A DNA stretch of 36,453 nucleotides from an uncultured Clostridia bacterium. Its GTDB lineage: Bacteria; Bacillota; Clostridia; Oscillospirales; Ruminococcaceae. Location of the stretch: contig CANQOJ010000003.1 in NCBI GenBank assembly GCA_947625455.1, positions 1 through 36,453 of the forward strand. Direction: 5' to 3'. The position numbers and the translations under genes were made by a program. This document shows, in pieces, positions 8,061 to 17,033 of this stretch. Every line of letters begins with the position of its first letter. Position 1 is the stretch's first letter. The notes under the pieces were generated by a model. It saw only the letters and a program-made list of their open reading frames with translations, made no database searches and was not told the origin of the DNA.

Positions 8061-8096
8061 AAATCAACACGATGCAATAAAAATTTTTATAAATAC

Positions 8097-8125
8097 TTGA
8101 CAAAATTTAAAAGATATGTTAAAAT
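8097..8125 (+). promoter_or_regulatory. Sigma-A promoter of the chemoreceptor gene
   Basis: TTGACA (8097-8102), a 17-bp spacer and TAAAAT (8120-8125) form a strong vegetative promoter. There is no sigma-D/28 flagellar signature in its place. The leader is about 55 nt, with GGAGG at 8174-8178 ahead of ATG 8189. Confidence 0.85.
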
Positions 8126-8188
8126 TTAATTGATAAATTTATATCTAATATTTTTTCAGTCTATTTTCAGGTTGGAGGAAAACAGGTT

Positions 8189-10075
8189 ATGTCAAAAAAA
8201 GGTTATAGATTGAGTGTAAAAATAACGGTTATATCTTGTCTGCTGGTATTCGTAACGGCTTTGCTTTCGGCTTTGATTGCGGGATTTTTATGCGCGGCGA
8301 GCATGAGGGATATTACGTTTACGCTTGTTTCAAGCGGTACGCATACTGTCGAGGCTGAAGTAAGAGGCGAACAGGATACGCTGAAAATACTTGCGGATAA
8401 TATTATAGCAAACGGCGCGCAGAAAAATACCGACCGCATTTCTTCCCTTTGGAACGAAACAAGGCGCGATGAATATGACTTTATCGGCATTGTTGAAAAC
8501 GGCAGTATTACATGGACTACCGACAATTCCGTTTTACCGCAGGGATTTACCCCGAGAACAGGTTTGTTCTCATCTGATGACAAGCTTTTCTGCACATACG
8601 TTACGAGCGATTTGGGCGGATTTTCGTACATACTCGGTACTGACCTTGTGAAAACATCATTTGTTGATACCATAAAGGAAAAGACAAACTGCGAAATTTC
8701 GCTGTTCTTGAATGACGTGCGTTATAACACTACGATATTCAACGCTTCGGGCGACCGCATTGTAGGCGAAAAAATGAGCGCGTCCGTCTGGAAATCAATG
8801 CAGGCTGACCAGACGTTTGAAAACCGCATAGACATCAGCGGAAAGCCTTATTTCGTATTCTATGATCCCATGAAAGACGAGGACGGAAACATTATCGGCT
8901 CATATTTCGCGGGCTACACGGCTGACATCTACAACAACGCCATAGCAAGCGCGATTATCACTACGACGCTTATCTGTATCGCTATCGTAATTGTAATCGT
9001 AATAGTCCTCTTTATCATTCTGAAAGCCGACATCGAGCGTCCTATCGCGGCGCTTATCCCCGAATGTGACGACATCAAGAACATCAACCTCAACAAGGGC
9101 AACAGCGGGTTTGCATATCACAATGACGAGATAGGTCATCTTGCTGACGCGCTTATTGAGTCAAAACAGACGCTTAACTCTTATGTTCAGGATATAGTGA
9201 ACATACTTGACTCAATGGCAGGCGGCGACTTTTCAAATCAGCCGTCTATCTCCTACAAGGGCGACTTTGTTTCGATAGAAAAAGCTTTTGAACAGATACG
9301 CTCACAACTCGGCGATATTATTTCAAACGTCACGCTTTCTGCGGAAAATGTGTCCATGGGTGCGGAACAAATGGCGGAGGGCACGCAGTCGCTTGCAGAG
9401 GGCACTCAGCGTCAGGCGGCGACAATTGACGAGCTGTCCTCTACGGTATCCGGCATAAGCGAACATGTCAACAAAACCGCAGAAGCCGCGCAGACTGCTT
9501 CCGAAATCAGCATGGACTGTGCGAATATCATGCAGCAGCGCACCGCAGATATGCAGGACCTTATAAACGCTATGGATATTGTCGAGAAGAAGTCCGAGGA
9601 TATCGCAAATGTTATCAAGGCAATTGAGGATATTGCATTCCAGACGAACATTCTTGCGCTGAATGCTTCTATCGAAGCGGCTCGCGCAGGCGACGCAGGA
9701 AAGGGATTTGCCGTTGTTGCAACGGAAGTAGGTACTCTTGCGGCACGCTCTGCGGAATCCGCAAACTCAACCAGGACTATTATCGACAGCACGCTTGACG
9801 CTGTTCATGCGTCAATTGAAATCGCCCGCAAGGCTGCAAAGGCGATTGAAAACGTTACGGAAAAATCACGTCAGGCAAGCGACCTTGTAAGAGAAATTGC
9901 AACTGACGCTAATTCTCAGGCAAAAGAACTCGAACAGGCTACAATCGGCATAAACGACATAAGCAGCGTTGTTCAGCAGAACTCCTCTACCGCGCAGCAG
10001 TCTGCGGCTTCATGCGAAGAACTCTCTGCGCAGTCTAAGATTATGCAGGAACAGGTTAACAGAATGAAGGTCTGA
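8189..10075 (+). CDS. Methyl-accepting chemotaxis protein with extracytoplasmic Cache-type sensor
   Basis: This 628-residue receptor has membrane segment 1 at about residues 9-36 and an extracellular sensor of about 215 residues. The pattern SYFAGYTAD just before the membrane resembles Cache domains. Membrane segment 2, very rich in Ile/Val, is at about 252-279. A HAMP domain (about 280-340) precedes a long coiled-coil signalling domain with the hairpin tip [20 protein letters not shown] and the downstream [17 protein letters not shown]. It should control CheA in flagellar motility. There is no C-terminal NWETF-like tether. The many Gln/Glu pairs in the coiled coil are plausible methylation sites. 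The ligand is unknown. FliB at 34935 also points to a flagellated organism. Confidence 0.95.
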   Translation: MSKKGYRLSVKITVISCLLVFVTALLSALIAGFLCAASMRDITFTLVSSGTHTVEAEVRGEQDTLKILADNIIANGAQKNTDRISSLWNETRRDEYDFIGIVENGSITWTTDNSVLPQGFTPRTGLFSSDDKLFCTYVTSDLGGFSYILGTDLVKTSFVDTIKEKTNCEISLFLNDVRYNTTIFNASGDRIVGEKMSASVWKSMQADQTFENRIDISGKPYFVFYDPMKDEDGNIIGSYFAGYTADIYNNAIASAIITTTLICIAIVIVIVIVLFIILKADIERPIAALIPECDDIKNINLNKGNSGFAYHNDEIGHLADALIESKQTLNSYVQDIVNILDSMAGGDFSNQPSISYKGDFVSIEKAFEQIRSQLGDIISNVTLSAENVSMGAEQMAEGTQSLAEGTQRQAATIDELSSTVSGISEHVNKTAEAAQTASEISMDCANIMQQRTADMQDLINAMDIVEKKSEDIANVIKAIEDIAFQTNILALNASIEAARAGDAGKGFAVVATEVGTLAARSAESANSTRTIIDSTLDAVHASIEIARKAAKAIENVTEKSRQASDLVREIATDANSQAKELEQATIGINDISSVVQQNSSTAQQSAASCEELSAQSKIMQEQVNRMKV

Positions 10076-10160
10076 ACTAGAGACTAGACGCATTATCCTC
10101 CTTCGTCGGATAACGCTTTAAGAGGCTAGAGGCTAGACATGGTATCCGCTTCGCGGATAA
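10076..10160. repeat. Heptad/palindrome intergenic repeat, copy after the chemoreceptor gene
   Basis: This contains CTAGAGA CTAGACG heptads (10077-10090), a hairpin GCATTATCC...GGATAACGC (10091-10116), TTAAGAGG CTAGAGG CTAGAC heptads (10117-10137), and a second perfect hairpin TATCCGC-ttc-GCGGATA (10143-10159). The heptad-plus-first-hairpin unit matches the reverse complement of 34880-34938. The GGCTAGACATGGT..CCGC stretch recurs inverted at 23669-23697. Confidence 0.75.
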
Positions 10161-10179
10161 TATTAAGATTGTTAGATTA

Positions 10180-10220
10180 AACGAGCGTAAACCTATCAAT
10201 GGGTTTACGCTCGTTGTTTT
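10180..10220 (+). terminator. Strong intrinsic terminator after the chemoreceptor gene
   Basis: AACGAGCGTAAACC (10180-10193) pairs perfectly with GGTTTACGCTCGTT (10202-10215), a 14-bp stem with an 8-nt loop, followed by GTTTT. It sits between convergent genes and may stop transcription from both sides, though the U-tract is short. Confidence 0.75.
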
Positions 10221-10241
10221 AAAAATAGTATCTCTAACCGC

Positions 10242-12815
10242 TTAATCTTCGGTCTCTAGTTGCTTTTTTCTACGGCGAGTTTTAATTCTGACAAGCGTCA
10301 TTACTATAAAGATAACCGCGCCGCATACTGAAGCAATAACGCCCGCAATAAAGCCGTCGGGCAAATATACAAGCTTCACCGTATGTTCGCCTTTCGGAAT
10401 GTTAAGGCAAATAAGCGTATCATTGACGGACGTGTTGATCTCGCATTTCCTGCCGTCAATATATGCACTCCAGCCCTTTTCATACGGGATTGACGTAAAC
10501 AGCGCGCAATCCTCTTTTGCGTTTACCGATAATTCAAGAGCGTTGTTTCCCGTTTTTTGCACCTCGTTTTTGGGAATTGCGGAGTTGAAATCTTTCAAAG
10601 CCGTTTCGTCAAGTACGCAGAAAATCGGCGCTTCAAATACTGCACTGCTGTTATAAAGCCTTACTTCAACCGTAACCTGTTCATTTTCCAAAAAACTTCC
10701 CAAGTACGCAACATTATGCTGAAATCCGCCGAAATAGTCGCAGACATATTCGCCGTTTACAAACAGCGCGCAGGTGTGTTCTTCGTATGTCGGGATATAG
10801 ACGTACAGCGGACCGGATTTCGGAATATCAAGCGTATACTCTGCAATTCCGTCAGCGTTTGCATTTCGCTTTTCATAACGAGTGCCGTTTTGTTTCAAGT
10901 TTTGTAGGTCGAAGTCATATTCGCGAATACGAGTGAAAAATTGAGTACGATTGCCGAGAATTGCCGAGGCTATGTTTTCCTGGCAATAAAACGGGTTTTC
11001 GTCGTCAATCTCACTGCCTATAATTTCCCTGTCCGCAAGAAACGCAATCGGCAAAGCGTCCGGATTTTCGTAAACAATGCCGTCTCTTTCGCTGTACGGC
11101 ACAAGCTTTTCGTCCTTCGACATAACATATTTTATGCCGAAAATGTCGTCGGTAAGCATTGTAGAACCGTTATATCGCGTATGCCAGTCGTACTGACCAA
11201 ACCCCAGCTGTCTCATCATTTTGAGTACATTTTCGTTATATACGCTTGAAGAAAACGAAACGCCGTAAATCCCCGCGGCTATATTGTCGTTAAACGCGCG
11301 GTGGAATGTCTTTTCAACACGGTAAAATCCGCTGTCATTTGCCTTTATCCTGTCGGCAGTTTCGCGCATTTCGATTATCTGCGGTTCATATTCCTCGCGC
11401 TTTTGATAACCGAAATCGCCGTTTATGTTAATCAGATAACTCTGCGTGTTAATAATAAGTTCAGCGCACACGGCTATCGCAATTACCGCTTTCGTCTGCT
11501 TTTTGGGGAATAGTTTTACAAGCAACGCACAAACGCCCGCGATTGCAAGCGCTGTCAGCGTAAACAGTCCGATATACTCTGCGTTTTTAAATTCCCTGCT
11601 TCTGAATGCATTTGCCGTCAGCAAAAGCGCTAACAATATAAAAAACGCTGTTCCAAAATGCCGCGCGTGAAGTTCTTTTAAGTTTTCAAATGCCTTTGCG
11701 CCCAGGATTACAAGCATGAATATCAGCAAAAAGGAGTATCTGTGTTCAAACCATACAGGCGCGCGACCGCCGTGCCAGAGGTTGTCCAAGGGCTTAAAGT
11801 ACAGTGAAAACATCAGCAATCCGCATAAAACGCCGCTTGAAATTCTCTCGCGGACGGCAACTTTTTTGCACATAAAATATAAAATTGCAAAGATAAGCGC
11901 GAATAATCCGCAGTACAAAAACGGAAGTCCGTTGTATCTCTGGCTGTCGTAAACTGTCGGGTAGAATTTCAGCAGACCGTCAAGCATATTGAAACATTCC
12001 CTAAATTCTACTCTGTCAAGACCGCCGCTTAACTTTCCCTCAAAAAGCGGCGCGACCGCGGGGACAATGATTATACCCGCCATGAATACAGCAGACGCTG
12101 ACGAAAACAGGAAAATTCCGATTTTTTGCTTTCTTAAGAACGTTTTTCTTGACGAAATAAGAAAGGCAAAATACAAAAGGGAGAAAATGCACAGCATATA
12201 ACCCGTGTAGTAATTTGCCATTATTGCGAAAAGCAGCGTCAATGTATACAGCATGAAACCGCGTTTTCTGCACATTCTCTCCAGTCCCATGATTATAAGC
12301 GGAAGCAAAGCCACAGCGTCAAGCCACATGGGGTTTATGGTATTTGCGCATGAATACCCGCACAATGCGTAACACAGCGAAAATACAACGGCGGTAAACT
12401 CGGAATACTTGCGGTGTTTCCTCAAAAACAGCGACATAGTAAGTCCCGCACAGCTTATTTTCGCAATAAGCATAACAAGAAGCCCCTCCGTTATATTTTC
12501 GCGAGGGAACAAAAGAACAATAAGATTAAACGGGCTTGCGATATAATACGCGAAAGTCCCGTAAAACCCGCCGGAAAGCGAACCGCTCCAGTTGTAAAAA
12601 AGCCCCTCTTCTCCGAAAATAACGTTTTTAAGATAGTCAAAAAAGTAAACGTATTGAGAACTGAAGTCCACCGCCAAAACGGATTTTTCTCCAAACGGGT
12701 AAATTCCGACAAACGCGTATGCCGCAAGAAGTATAACAGCGGGAATGATAAACGAAAGGATGTGGGATTTGTTCGTTGCTATAAATGTTTTGATTTTTGT
12801 AAGAATGTTTTTCAT
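10242..12815 (-). CDS. YfhO-family polytopic membrane protein
   Basis: This 857-residue protein has about a dozen hydrophobic segments in the first ~480 residues, a large soluble region (about 490-810) and a final membrane helix before RIKTRRRKKQ. The N-terminal block VDFSSQYVYFFDYLKN, then FYNWSGSLSGGF and ASPFNLIVLLFP, is characteristic of YfhO/GT-C-like proteins. It also has NTINPMWLDAVALLPLI and, near the C-terminus, FTSIPYEKGWSAYIDG and KGEHTVKLVYLP. In Bacillus, YfhO is linked to glycosylation of lipoteichoic acid. A GT-C-type transfer to cell-surface polymers is the best inference. The ribosome site AAAGGA lies 8 nt before ATG 12815. It stands alone, flanked by repeat tracts. Confidence 0.9.
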   Translation of the reverse strand: MKNILTKIKTFIATNKSHILSFIIPAVILLAAYAFVGIYPFGEKSVLAVDFSSQYVYFFDYLKNVIFGEEGLFYNWSGSLSGGFYGTFAYYIASPFNLIVLLFPRENITEGLLVMLIAKISCAGLTMSLFLRKHRKYSEFTAVVFSLCYALCGYSCANTINPMWLDAVALLPLIIMGLERMCRKRGFMLYTLTLLFAIMANYYTGYMLCIFSLLYFAFLISSRKTFLRKQKIGIFLFSSASAVFMAGIIIVPAVAPLFEGKLSGGLDRVEFRECFNMLDGLLKFYPTVYDSQRYNGLPFLYCGLFALIFAILYFMCKKVAVRERISSGVLCGLLMFSLYFKPLDNLWHGGRAPVWFEHRYSFLLIFMLVILGAKAFENLKELHARHFGTAFFILLALLLTANAFRSREFKNAEYIGLFTLTALAIAGVCALLVKLFPKKQTKAVIAIAVCAELIINTQSYLININGDFGYQKREEYEPQIIEMRETADRIKANDSGFYRVEKTFHRAFNDNIAAGIYGVSFSSSVYNENVLKMMRQLGFGQYDWHTRYNGSTMLTDDIFGIKYVMSKDEKLVPYSERDGIVYENPDALPIAFLADREIIGSEIDDENPFYCQENIASAILGNRTQFFTRIREYDFDLQNLKQNGTRYEKRNANADGIAEYTLDIPKSGPLYVYIPTYEEHTCALFVNGEYVCDYFGGFQHNVAYLGSFLENEQVTVEVRLYNSSAVFEAPIFCVLDETALKDFNSAIPKNEVQKTGNNALELSVNAKEDCALFTSIPYEKGWSAYIDGRKCEINTSVNDTLICLNIPKGEHTVKLVYLPDGFIAGVIASVCGAVIFIVMTLVRIKTRRRKKQLETED

Positions 12816-12834
12816 ATTTTAAGTCCTTTTCTTT

Positions 12835-12954
12835 TAGAGGTAAGATGTTAGATGTAAGAGGTAAGAGTTTGAGCCGAAATGTGATTTTGCCGTTTAGAAG
12901 TAAGGGGTTAGATGTAGGAGGTAAGAGTTTGAACTTGAACGCTGTTTTGCTGAT
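12835..12954. repeat. Two tandem 60-bp units carrying heptad repeats
   Basis: Units 12835-12894 and 12895-12954 align at a period of 60. Both open TAGA(G/A)GTAAG, contain TTAGATGTA(A/G)GAGGTAAGAG, and end ...TTTTGC(C/T)G. Inside each, TAAGATG/TTAGATG/TAAGAGG run as 7-nt units. They lie upstream of the YfhO gene. The rest of the 400-bp gap holds an element relic (13002-13018), a possible -10 and the EAL promoter. Confidence 0.7.
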
Positions 12955-13001
12955 TCAGAGGGGTTTACGGGGCTGTTTGGCGGGGTTGTGAAATTGATGA
13001 T

Positions 13002-13018
13002 GGTTTATCGACAGTTTG
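13002..13018 (-). repeat. Relic of the 5' end of the ~180-bp dispersed element
   Basis: Read on the minus strand, CAAACTGTCGATAAACC followed by ATCATC resembles the conserved element start CAGACTGTCGATAAAGCC then TCATC. No 3' partner is found nearby, so this is a fragment or a decayed copy. Confidence 0.4.
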
Positions 13019-13027
13019 AACAACTTT

Positions 13028-13033
13028 ATTATA
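13028..13033 (-). promoter_or_regulatory. Possible -10 box for the YfhO gene
   Basis: TATAAT is present on the minus strand about 210 bp upstream of the YfhO start, with no convincing -35. A transcript from here would run through the element relic and the heptad repeats before the gene. Confidence 0.3.
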
Positions 13034-13175
13034 GCACAACTACTTTGCTTTGCATATTAGCAAAATCAACAAAAAAATTCTCAAAATTTGCCGAAAAATT
13101 ATGCAACACGGTGCTTGGTGATTTTGACGAAATGAAATTTTTTATCAAAAGGTAATTCCCAAACAAGTATAAATA

Positions 13176-13184
13176 TGTTAGAAT
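13176..13184 (+). promoter_or_regulatory. Extended -10 promoter of the EAL gene
   Basis: TG-T-TAGAAT (13176-13184) is an extended -10 box. The region 17-18 bp upstream (TTCCCA) is a poor -35. GGGAGG (13201-13206) precedes ATG 13216. Confidence 0.5.
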
Positions 13185-13215
13185 GTAGATAGCTGATTTT
13201 GGGAGGTATTGCAAT

Positions 13216-14424
13216 ATGGCAATTGAATTAAACAAAGAGAATATCGCGGGACTTATTGAAAAGGCTTTTGAAAACCATGAAATAAAGGTTTACTATCAGC
13301 CGAAATTCAGCGCGGTAAACAGCAAGATTATGGGCGCAGAGGCTTTGGCGCGCTGGCAGATGTCGGACGGGGTTATGATTTCGCCCGCTATGTTTGTGCC
13401 TTTGCTTGAAGAATTAGGGCTTATAATAGACCTGGACTGGTATGTTTTCAGAGAGGTGTGCAGGTTTATTGCAGATGAACGCAAGGCGGGCGGGAAAGTT
13501 GTCACGGTTTCATCTAACTTCTCGCGCTTTCACGCAAGAGAAGCGGATTTTACAAAAAAGCTGTCTGAAATTGCCGACGAATACAACGTGCCGAGGAAGT
13601 ATCTTGAAGTTGAGATAACCGAGTCCGCTTTAGCGTTTGAGGGAGTGGACATAATCGACTTTGTAAGTTCAATAAAGGACGCGGGTTTCGCCATTTCAAT
13701 CGACGATTTCGGAAGCGGACTTTCATCGCTTAACTTCGTAAAGGACGTTCCCGCAAGCGAACTTAAAATCGACAAATCGCTTCTTTCGCACAACTGTGAA
13801 AACGAAAAAGAGAGGATTGTCCTTGAAGCAATATTCGAGTTTGCGCACAGGCTGAATATGACCACCGTTGCAGAGGGCGTTGAAACGAAAGAACAGCTTG
13901 GTTTTCTGAGAACCTGCGGCTGTGAACTGATACAGGGATATTTATTCGCAAAGCCCATGCCCGAAGAGGATTTCAGGAATATCCTCCTGCAATCCGAGAA
14001 AACAACGGAAACCGAGGACATTTTGCTTGTTCAGTCGCCTGCTACAGCGTCACAGCTTTTGCTTGACGCGGTGTTCACGGAATATCCGCTTGTTATCATG
14101 AGCAACCTTTCTAGAAACAGCTTTTATATGATGGCATATGAAAACTTTTCAACCCGCTCCTGCCCGTCAACAGGCGTATATACCGAACTTATCGTTCACG
14201 GCGCGTCTACAATGTACCCCGACGACCAAAAGCTGTTTTCCGATACGTTTGACATAGACGACCAGATTAAGGCTTACGAAAGAGGAGAGCGCACAAGAAG
14301 AGTAGTCACGCGTCAGCTTGGAGACGACGGCATATACAGAAAAGTTGAAACTACAAACTACTATATGAAAAATCCCAACAGCGACGATATACTTGCGATA
14401 ACTCTAAGTCACGCCGTTGAATAA
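13216..14424 (+). CDS. EAL-domain cyclic-di-GMP phosphodiesterase with C-terminal PAS-like domain
   Basis: The N-terminal EAL domain (about 1-262) is complete: substrate-binding QPKF, the EALAR motif (E42-A-L), metal residues in LEVEITES, DDFGSGLSSL with the catalytic Asp pair, KIDKSLL, AEGVET and the terminal IQGYLFAKPM. It should hydrolyse c-di-GMP to pGpG in the cytoplasm, favouring motility. The last ~140 residues (from about LVQSPATASQLLLDAV to ITLSHAVE) form a separate alpha/beta domain resembling the degenerate PAS-like sensors appended to signalling proteins in Clostridia; its ligand is unknown. There is no membrane segment and no GGDEF. The stop is 7 bp before a dispersed element. 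Confidence 0.92.
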   Translation: MAIELNKENIAGLIEKAFENHEIKVYYQPKFSAVNSKIMGAEALARWQMSDGVMISPAMFVPLLEELGLIIDLDWYVFREVCRFIADERKAGGKVVTVSSNFSRFHAREADFTKKLSEIADEYNVPRKYLEVEITESALAFEGVDIIDFVSSIKDAGFAISIDDFGSGLSSLNFVKDVPASELKIDKSLLSHNCENEKERIVLEAIFEFAHRLNMTTVAEGVETKEQLGFLRTCGCELIQGYLFAKPMPEEDFRNILLQSEKTTETEDILLVQSPATASQLLLDAVFTEYPLVIMSNLSRNSFYMMAYENFSTRSCPSTGVYTELIVHGASTMYPDDQKLFSDTFDIDDQIKAYERGERTRRVVTRQLGDDGIYRKVETTNYYMKNPNSDDILAITLSHAVE

Positions 14425-14431
14425 AATTTAT

Positions 14432-14608
14432 CAGACTGTAGATAAAGCCCCATCTACGTCGTCAGCGTAGCAGCGTTTTCCGCGTAGCGGATAATGCGTG
14501 CAGGCACAAAGCCTAGCCGCAGCCACGCTTCAGCGTTGTGCGCGAAGCGCACATTGCGGTATCTGGGACTTTCTCTACAGTCTGAGGCTTGACTTTTTAT
14601 ACAAACTG
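14432..14608 (+). mobile_element. Terminal-inverted-repeat element (MITE-like), copy 1
   Basis: This 177-bp copy opens CAGACTGTAGATAAAGCCCCA (14432-14452), pairing 19/21 with its inner 3' arm at 14564-14584. It then continues through a GACTTTTTATA-type tail to an outer end ACAAACTG. Internal hairpins are TCCGC-gta-GCGGA (14479-14491), GTGCGC-gaa-GCGCAC (14538-14552) and GGC-ACAAA-GCC (about 14503-14513). No coding sequence is evident. No clean flanking duplication is seen, only GAATAAA at 14419 and 14609. The lipoprotein gene starts 24 bp after the element. Confidence 0.8.
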
Positions 14609-14631
14609 GAATAAAGATAAGGTCTGATTTT

Positions 14632-16239
14632 ATGAAAAAAACTGCAAAAAAGATGTTCTCACTGCTTATTGCTCTGACAATGACAATCTGCGGCTGTTCG
14701 GAAATTCCCGATTTGAGCGGTGAGTTTACAAATTCTGACAATTCCGACAACGAAAGTTCTATAAATTCTGCGGACTACAACGAAAGCGCGCCCGATGAAT
14801 TTGAGGTGAACAAAGCGGATTTTGTGGTAAAGCTTAACGCAGAGGGCGGGGTTTACGAAAATGCCGAGATGATTTCAGAGGGTGAGTTTGACGGCAGAGG
14901 TTATGTACGCTTTGAACAGGGCGAAACGCTTACACATATCGTAAACCCGAAAAACTCACAGCATTACCGCTTTGTACTTGCCGTGCGCTCGCAGAAAGGC
15001 GCGTCAATTAGTCTCAGCGTAAAGGACAAGACAGAGGGAATGTTCTATGTACCGCCGTATGAAGATGATGACAGCCAGAATGCGTCCGAAAAGTTTGGCT
15101 ATTCAATAGTAGACTGCGTTTATCTTGAAGAAGGGAAAAATGTGTTCAAGTTAAGCGTTGACAAGGGAACAGCTGATATTGACTATATAATAGTCGAAAA
15201 TTCCGACAAAGCCGACGCGTCATGTTACAGGACAGGCACGTCCGCGGTAAACCCCTATGCAAGCTTATCGACAGTCGGCACAATGAAATATCTTTCGGAT
15301 ATTTACGGAGATTACTCGATGACGGCGGTGAATGTTTCGGTCGGCACCAATGCGGAAGCTGACGCGGTGTATCAGCTTACGGGACGTTATCCCGCAATCA
15401 GAGGTTCAGAACTTGCGTATGCGGTTTCGGAAAATGTGGACAAGGAAAAACTGCTTGTGGACGATATTGATTTAGCTGTTGACTGGAGTAAAAGTGGAGG
15501 GCTTGTTGCATATAAATGGCACTGGTATTCTCCAAACAGACTTCGCTCGGTCAAAACAGGAGCGTTTGACCTTGCAAAAGCGTTCAAGTCCGTAAATGTC
15601 GAGGAAACAGCACTGTTAAGCGCCGAAGAACTCTCCACGCTGAATAAAGACGGATATATTTCGAGCGATTATCTGGCGTTGATAACCGATATAGATAAAA
15701 TTGCCGAAAATCTGGCAAAACTTGAGGGCGCGGCGACATTCTTTGAGCCTCTCCCAAATGCTGATTCGGGGCTTTACTGGTGGGGCGACAGCGCTGAAAA
15801 CTACAAAAAGCTTTACGCTCTTGTTTTCAACAGACTATGCAGATACCACAAGCTTACAAACTTGATTTTTGTATATACAGGCGGCAGCGGTGATTATTTT
15901 CCGGGTGCGGAATACTGCGACATAGTCGGTCAGAGCTTTTTTGAAAAATCCGACTCGTCATTCGCAGGCAGATTTTCTGCATCGGCTGACGGTTTCCCGA
16001 CAAGAAAAATGCTCGCCGTAACATCATGCGACGTTATGCCGAGCGTAGACTATATGAACCGCGACAATGCCATATGGCTCTGGACGGCGATTGAAAGCGG
16101 AAAGTATCTTATTGATGAAAACGGAGCGTTTTCGTCTGAATATAACTCCATAAACGCTCTCCGAAAAGCATATAATTCAACTCTTATGCTTACCCGTGAT
16201 GAACTTCCCGATATAAGAAATTACGCTATTTCACCTTAA
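14632..16239 (+). CDS. Lipoprotein with CBM-like domain and degenerate GH26 (mannanase-like) domain
   Basis: This 535-residue protein has a signal peptide ending in the lipobox ICGC (Cys22), so it is probably anchored outside the membrane. A Ser/Asp/Asn-rich linker leads to a beta-rich carbohydrate-binding-like module (about 55-185). Then comes a domain with the GH26 layout: TGRYPAIRGSEL, GLVAYKWHWYSP, YWWGDSAENYKKLY, LTNLIFVYTGGSGDYFPG and CDIVGQSFF. The canonical acid/base site (R-P-x-H-E) reads EPLPN here, with Asn376. The nucleophile site (ALTE-like) reads AVTSCD, with Ser465. Both catalytic glutamates are therefore missing, which suggests a binding or scaffold role on mannan-like glycans. 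AAGG upstream serves as ribosome site. The 3' end overlaps the convergent amidohydrolase by 14 bp. Confidence 0.75.
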   Translation: MKKTAKKMFSLLIALTMTICGCSEIPDLSGEFTNSDNSDNESSINSADYNESAPDEFEVNKADFVVKLNAEGGVYENAEMISEGEFDGRGYVRFEQGETLTHIVNPKNSQHYRFVLAVRSQKGASISLSVKDKTEGMFYVPPYEDDDSQNASEKFGYSIVDCVYLEEGKNVFKLSVDKGTADIDYIIVENSDKADASCYRTGTSAVNPYASLSTVGTMKYLSDIYGDYSMTAVNVSVGTNAEADAVYQLTGRYPAIRGSELAYAVSENVDKEKLLVDDIDLAVDWSKSGGLVAYKWHWYSPNRLRSVKTGAFDLAKAFKSVNVEETALLSAEELSTLNKDGYISSDYLALITDIDKIAENLAKLEGAATFFEPLPNADSGLYWWGDSAENYKKLYALVFNRLCRYHKLTNLIFVYTGGSGDYFPGAEYCDIVGQSFFEKSDSSFAGRFSASADGFPTRKMLAVTSCDVMPSVDYMNRDNAIWLWTAIESGKYLIDENGAFSSEYNSINALRKAYNSTLMLTRDELPDIRNYAISP

Positions 16240-17017
16240 GTATTCTCTTGGCGTTTTCGGAAAAGATGTTTCTGCGTTCTTCGTCAGTGTACAAGGGATT
16301 AAGCATAAGTTCGCCTATATACATTGACGGCGAGCAAATGGGAAAATCCGAGCCGAACAAAAATCTTTCCGAACCGCACACGTCTATACCGTGCCTTAAA
16401 ACTCCGTGACGGAAAATTCCCGTTCCCGAAAGGTCAAGATAGTAATTTTCGCTCATCTTCATTCTTTCAAAGTGCCTTTGCGGGTTTTCGCCGTCGCCGG
16501 GGTGCGCGGCAACAAACGTCACTTTCGGGTGTTTTTTCACCATTTGGTCTATCTGGTCATTGTCAATGGTGTGGAAATTCACGACCATATCATACATCTG
16601 CGCTACGTCAAGTATCTCGTCAAACTCTTTGCACGAATAGTCCGACCATTCGCACATATACGGCACAAGTTCTCCTATAAGCCTAACGCCCTTTTTGCTC
16701 ATCTTTTCAATTTCTTCACAGCTTTCGCGTATAAACTTTGGGTGAACATGAAATCCCGGAGTGTAAAACCCGTTGTATTGTTCGGCAAGTTCAAGCGCGG
16801 TCTTGTTTGAAAGCGCTATCTTGTCCCAGAGCGTTGAACCTTCGGGAAAATCCCTTAAAAGGCTCAGCGCCGACCCGCAGATATGCGAAATACCCAGACT
16901 TTTCAGATATTCGGGCGTGTTTTCCGCCGACATACCGCAGTATTCCTTGTGCCTGCAAATATTCTCCTCGGCAGTTTTAAAAGGGTGAGTGTGAAAGTCG
17001 ATTATCTCAAATTCCAT
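16226..17017 (-). CDS. Amidohydrolase_2-type metal-dependent hydrolase
   Basis: This 263-residue TIM-barrel hydrolase starts MEFEIIDFHTHPF, whose HxH is the first metal pair. Further sites are PGFHVHP, GELVPYMCEW, VNFHTIDN (metal His), FVAAHPGDGE (metal His) and FLFGSDFPICSP (catalytic Asp). This matches COG2159-like amidohydrolase/decarboxylase proteins; the substrate is unknown. ATG 17017 is chosen over an upstream frame because CGGAGC lies just before it and the preceding gene ends 17 nt upstream. It is last in a minus-strand cluster with endonuclease III. Confidence 0.82.
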   Translation of the reverse strand: MEFEIIDFHTHPFKTAEENICRHKEYCGMSAENTPEYLKSLGISHICGSALSLLRDFPEGSTLWDKIALSNKTALELAEQYNGFYTPGFHVHPKFIRESCEEIEKMSKKGVRLIGELVPYMCEWSDYSCKEFDEILDVAQMYDMVVNFHTIDNDQIDQMVKKHPKVTFVAAHPGDGENPQRHFERMKMSENYYLDLSGTGIFRHGVLRHGIDVCGSERFLFGSDFPICSPSMYIGELMLNPLYTDEERRNIFSENAKRILKVK

Positions 17018-17033
17018 TTTTTCTTGCTCCGTT

